Source: Acidobacteriaceae bacterium
Lineage (GTDB): Bacteria > Acidobacteriota > Terriglobia > Terriglobales > Acidobacteriaceae
Length of the DNA stretch: 5,707 nucleotides
Assembly: GCA_003165855.1 (NCBI GenBank)
Contig: PMXH01000179.1
Location: forward strand, 430 to 6,136
Direction: 5' to 3'
This document shows positions 5,464 through 5,707 of the stretch, one piece after another. The position numbers and the translations under genes were made by a program. Every line of letters starts with the position of its first letter. The first letter of the stretch is position 1. The notes beneath the pieces were generated by a model. The model did no database searches. It was not told the DNA's origin and saw nothing but the letters and a program-made list of their open reading frames with translations.

Positions 5464-5479
5464 CGGCCAGAGGTGGCCG
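5464..5479 (-). promoter_or_regulatory. Perfect GC-rich hairpin in the propeller upstream region
   Basis: CGGCCA (5464-5469) and TGGCCG (5474-5479) form a perfect 6-bp stem with a 4-nt loop. On the minus-strand transcript the loop reads CCUC, which is complementary to the GAGG of the propeller Shine-Dalgarno site about 45 nt downstream. It could also be a protein-binding palindrome. No U-run follows, so it is not a terminator. Confidence 0.35.
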
Positions 5480-5506
5480 CGATCTTGCATCTAACCTCAC
5501 TTGGCG

Positions 5507-5552
5507 GGGTCCCGAAGTAACTTTACCCCATTCCGGGTCATCCCTAAACTTT
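5507..5552 (+). repeat. Two 28-bp-spaced GGGTC-N7-AACTTT boxes before the membrane protein gene
   Basis: GGGTC (5507-5511) with AACTTT (5519-5524) recurs exactly 28 bp later as GGGTC (5535-5539) with AACTTT (5547-5552); CC follows each after one base. The copies fill the region just upstream of the ATG at 5557, and the second ends 4 nt before it. They may be activator or repressor sites for either divergent gene. No convincing -35/-10 pair was found on either strand here. Confidence 0.35.
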
Positions 5553-5556
5553 GCCT

Positions 5557-5707
5557 ATGGACGTATATCGACCAAACCGGCCGGAGCAACAGCTTCCAGA
5601 GCAGGACTCGCCGGAATACGCCCCGGCCGGCAACCCGCGCCTGCTTCACTCCATCGCAATAATGGTGGGAGTCGGGCTCGCGCTCCTGGTCTCCAGTGGT
5701 GGAGGTC
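5557..5707 (+). CDS. N-terminus of a small membrane protein, cut by the window end
   Basis: The frame is open from the ATG at 5557 to the last base, giving 50 residues plus one base. The first 30 or so residues are polar and rich in Pro, Gln and Glu (MDVYRPNRPEQQLPEQDSPE onward), followed by one hydrophobic segment (about residues 32-47, from HSIAIMV to LLVSS) and then glycines. This looks like a cytoplasmic tail and a first membrane span or signal anchor. I do not recognise the family. No strong Shine-Dalgarno is visible before the ATG. It is divergent from the propeller gene, with 147 nt between the starts. Confidence 0.55.
   Translation, partial: MDVYRPNRPEQQLPEQDSPEYAPAGNPRLLHSIAIMVGVGLALLVSSGGG

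Noticed and set aside
5410..5490. A propeller start at 5490 with a longer N-terminus
   Set aside because: It would place 27 polar residues before the signal peptide, while GGAGG sits just before the ATG at 5409.

Overview
The window is a gene-dense stretch of a chromosome with high GC content and short intergenic gaps. No mobile element, tRNA, rRNA or CRISPR array is visible. The gene content (a secreted YncE-like beta-propeller next to a zinc-dependent phospholipase C, and a TetR/cupin/GNAT cluster) and the short heptamer arrays next to stop codons are compatible with a soil acidobacterium of the Terriglobia/Koribacter type. That assignment is an inference from style and has not been tested by a search.

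Layout. (1) Positions 1-1344, plus strand, form a likely operon. It holds the 3' part of a TetR-family repressor, a small cupin whose GTG start overlaps the repressor stop, and a phosphinothricin/methionine-sulfone-type GNAT acetyltransferase 13 nt further on. (2) Positions 1389-2156, minus strand, encode a ferredoxin/flavodoxin-NADP+ reductase (Fpr type), convergent with the GNAT gene. (3) Positions 2157-2358 are a divergent control region. It has a good sigma-70 promoter for the reductase, an ACCG-N2-CGGT palindrome on its -35 box, and a leader hairpin. (4) Positions 2359-2946, plus strand, encode a DJ-1/PfpI-family protein with an intact Glu/Cys/His site. (5) Positions 2963-5409, minus strand, form a two-gene unit: a secreted seven-bladed propeller followed, after 17 nt, by a secreted zinc phospholipase C/S1-P1-type hydrolase with all eight expected metal ligands and a long C-terminal part. 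(6) Positions 5410-5556 are a second divergent control region. (7) From 5557 to the window end, plus strand, lies the start of a small membrane protein that runs off the edge.

How the genes may fit together. The reductase and the DJ-1 protein share a control region, and both could serve redox or electrophile stress. The propeller and phospholipase are probably co-translated and act outside the cytoplasm. The oddest non-coding signal is a pair of unrelated-sequence, period-7 tandem arrays. Each is in register with the TAG stop codon of the minus-strand gene it touches. No clearly new multi-gene system is visible.
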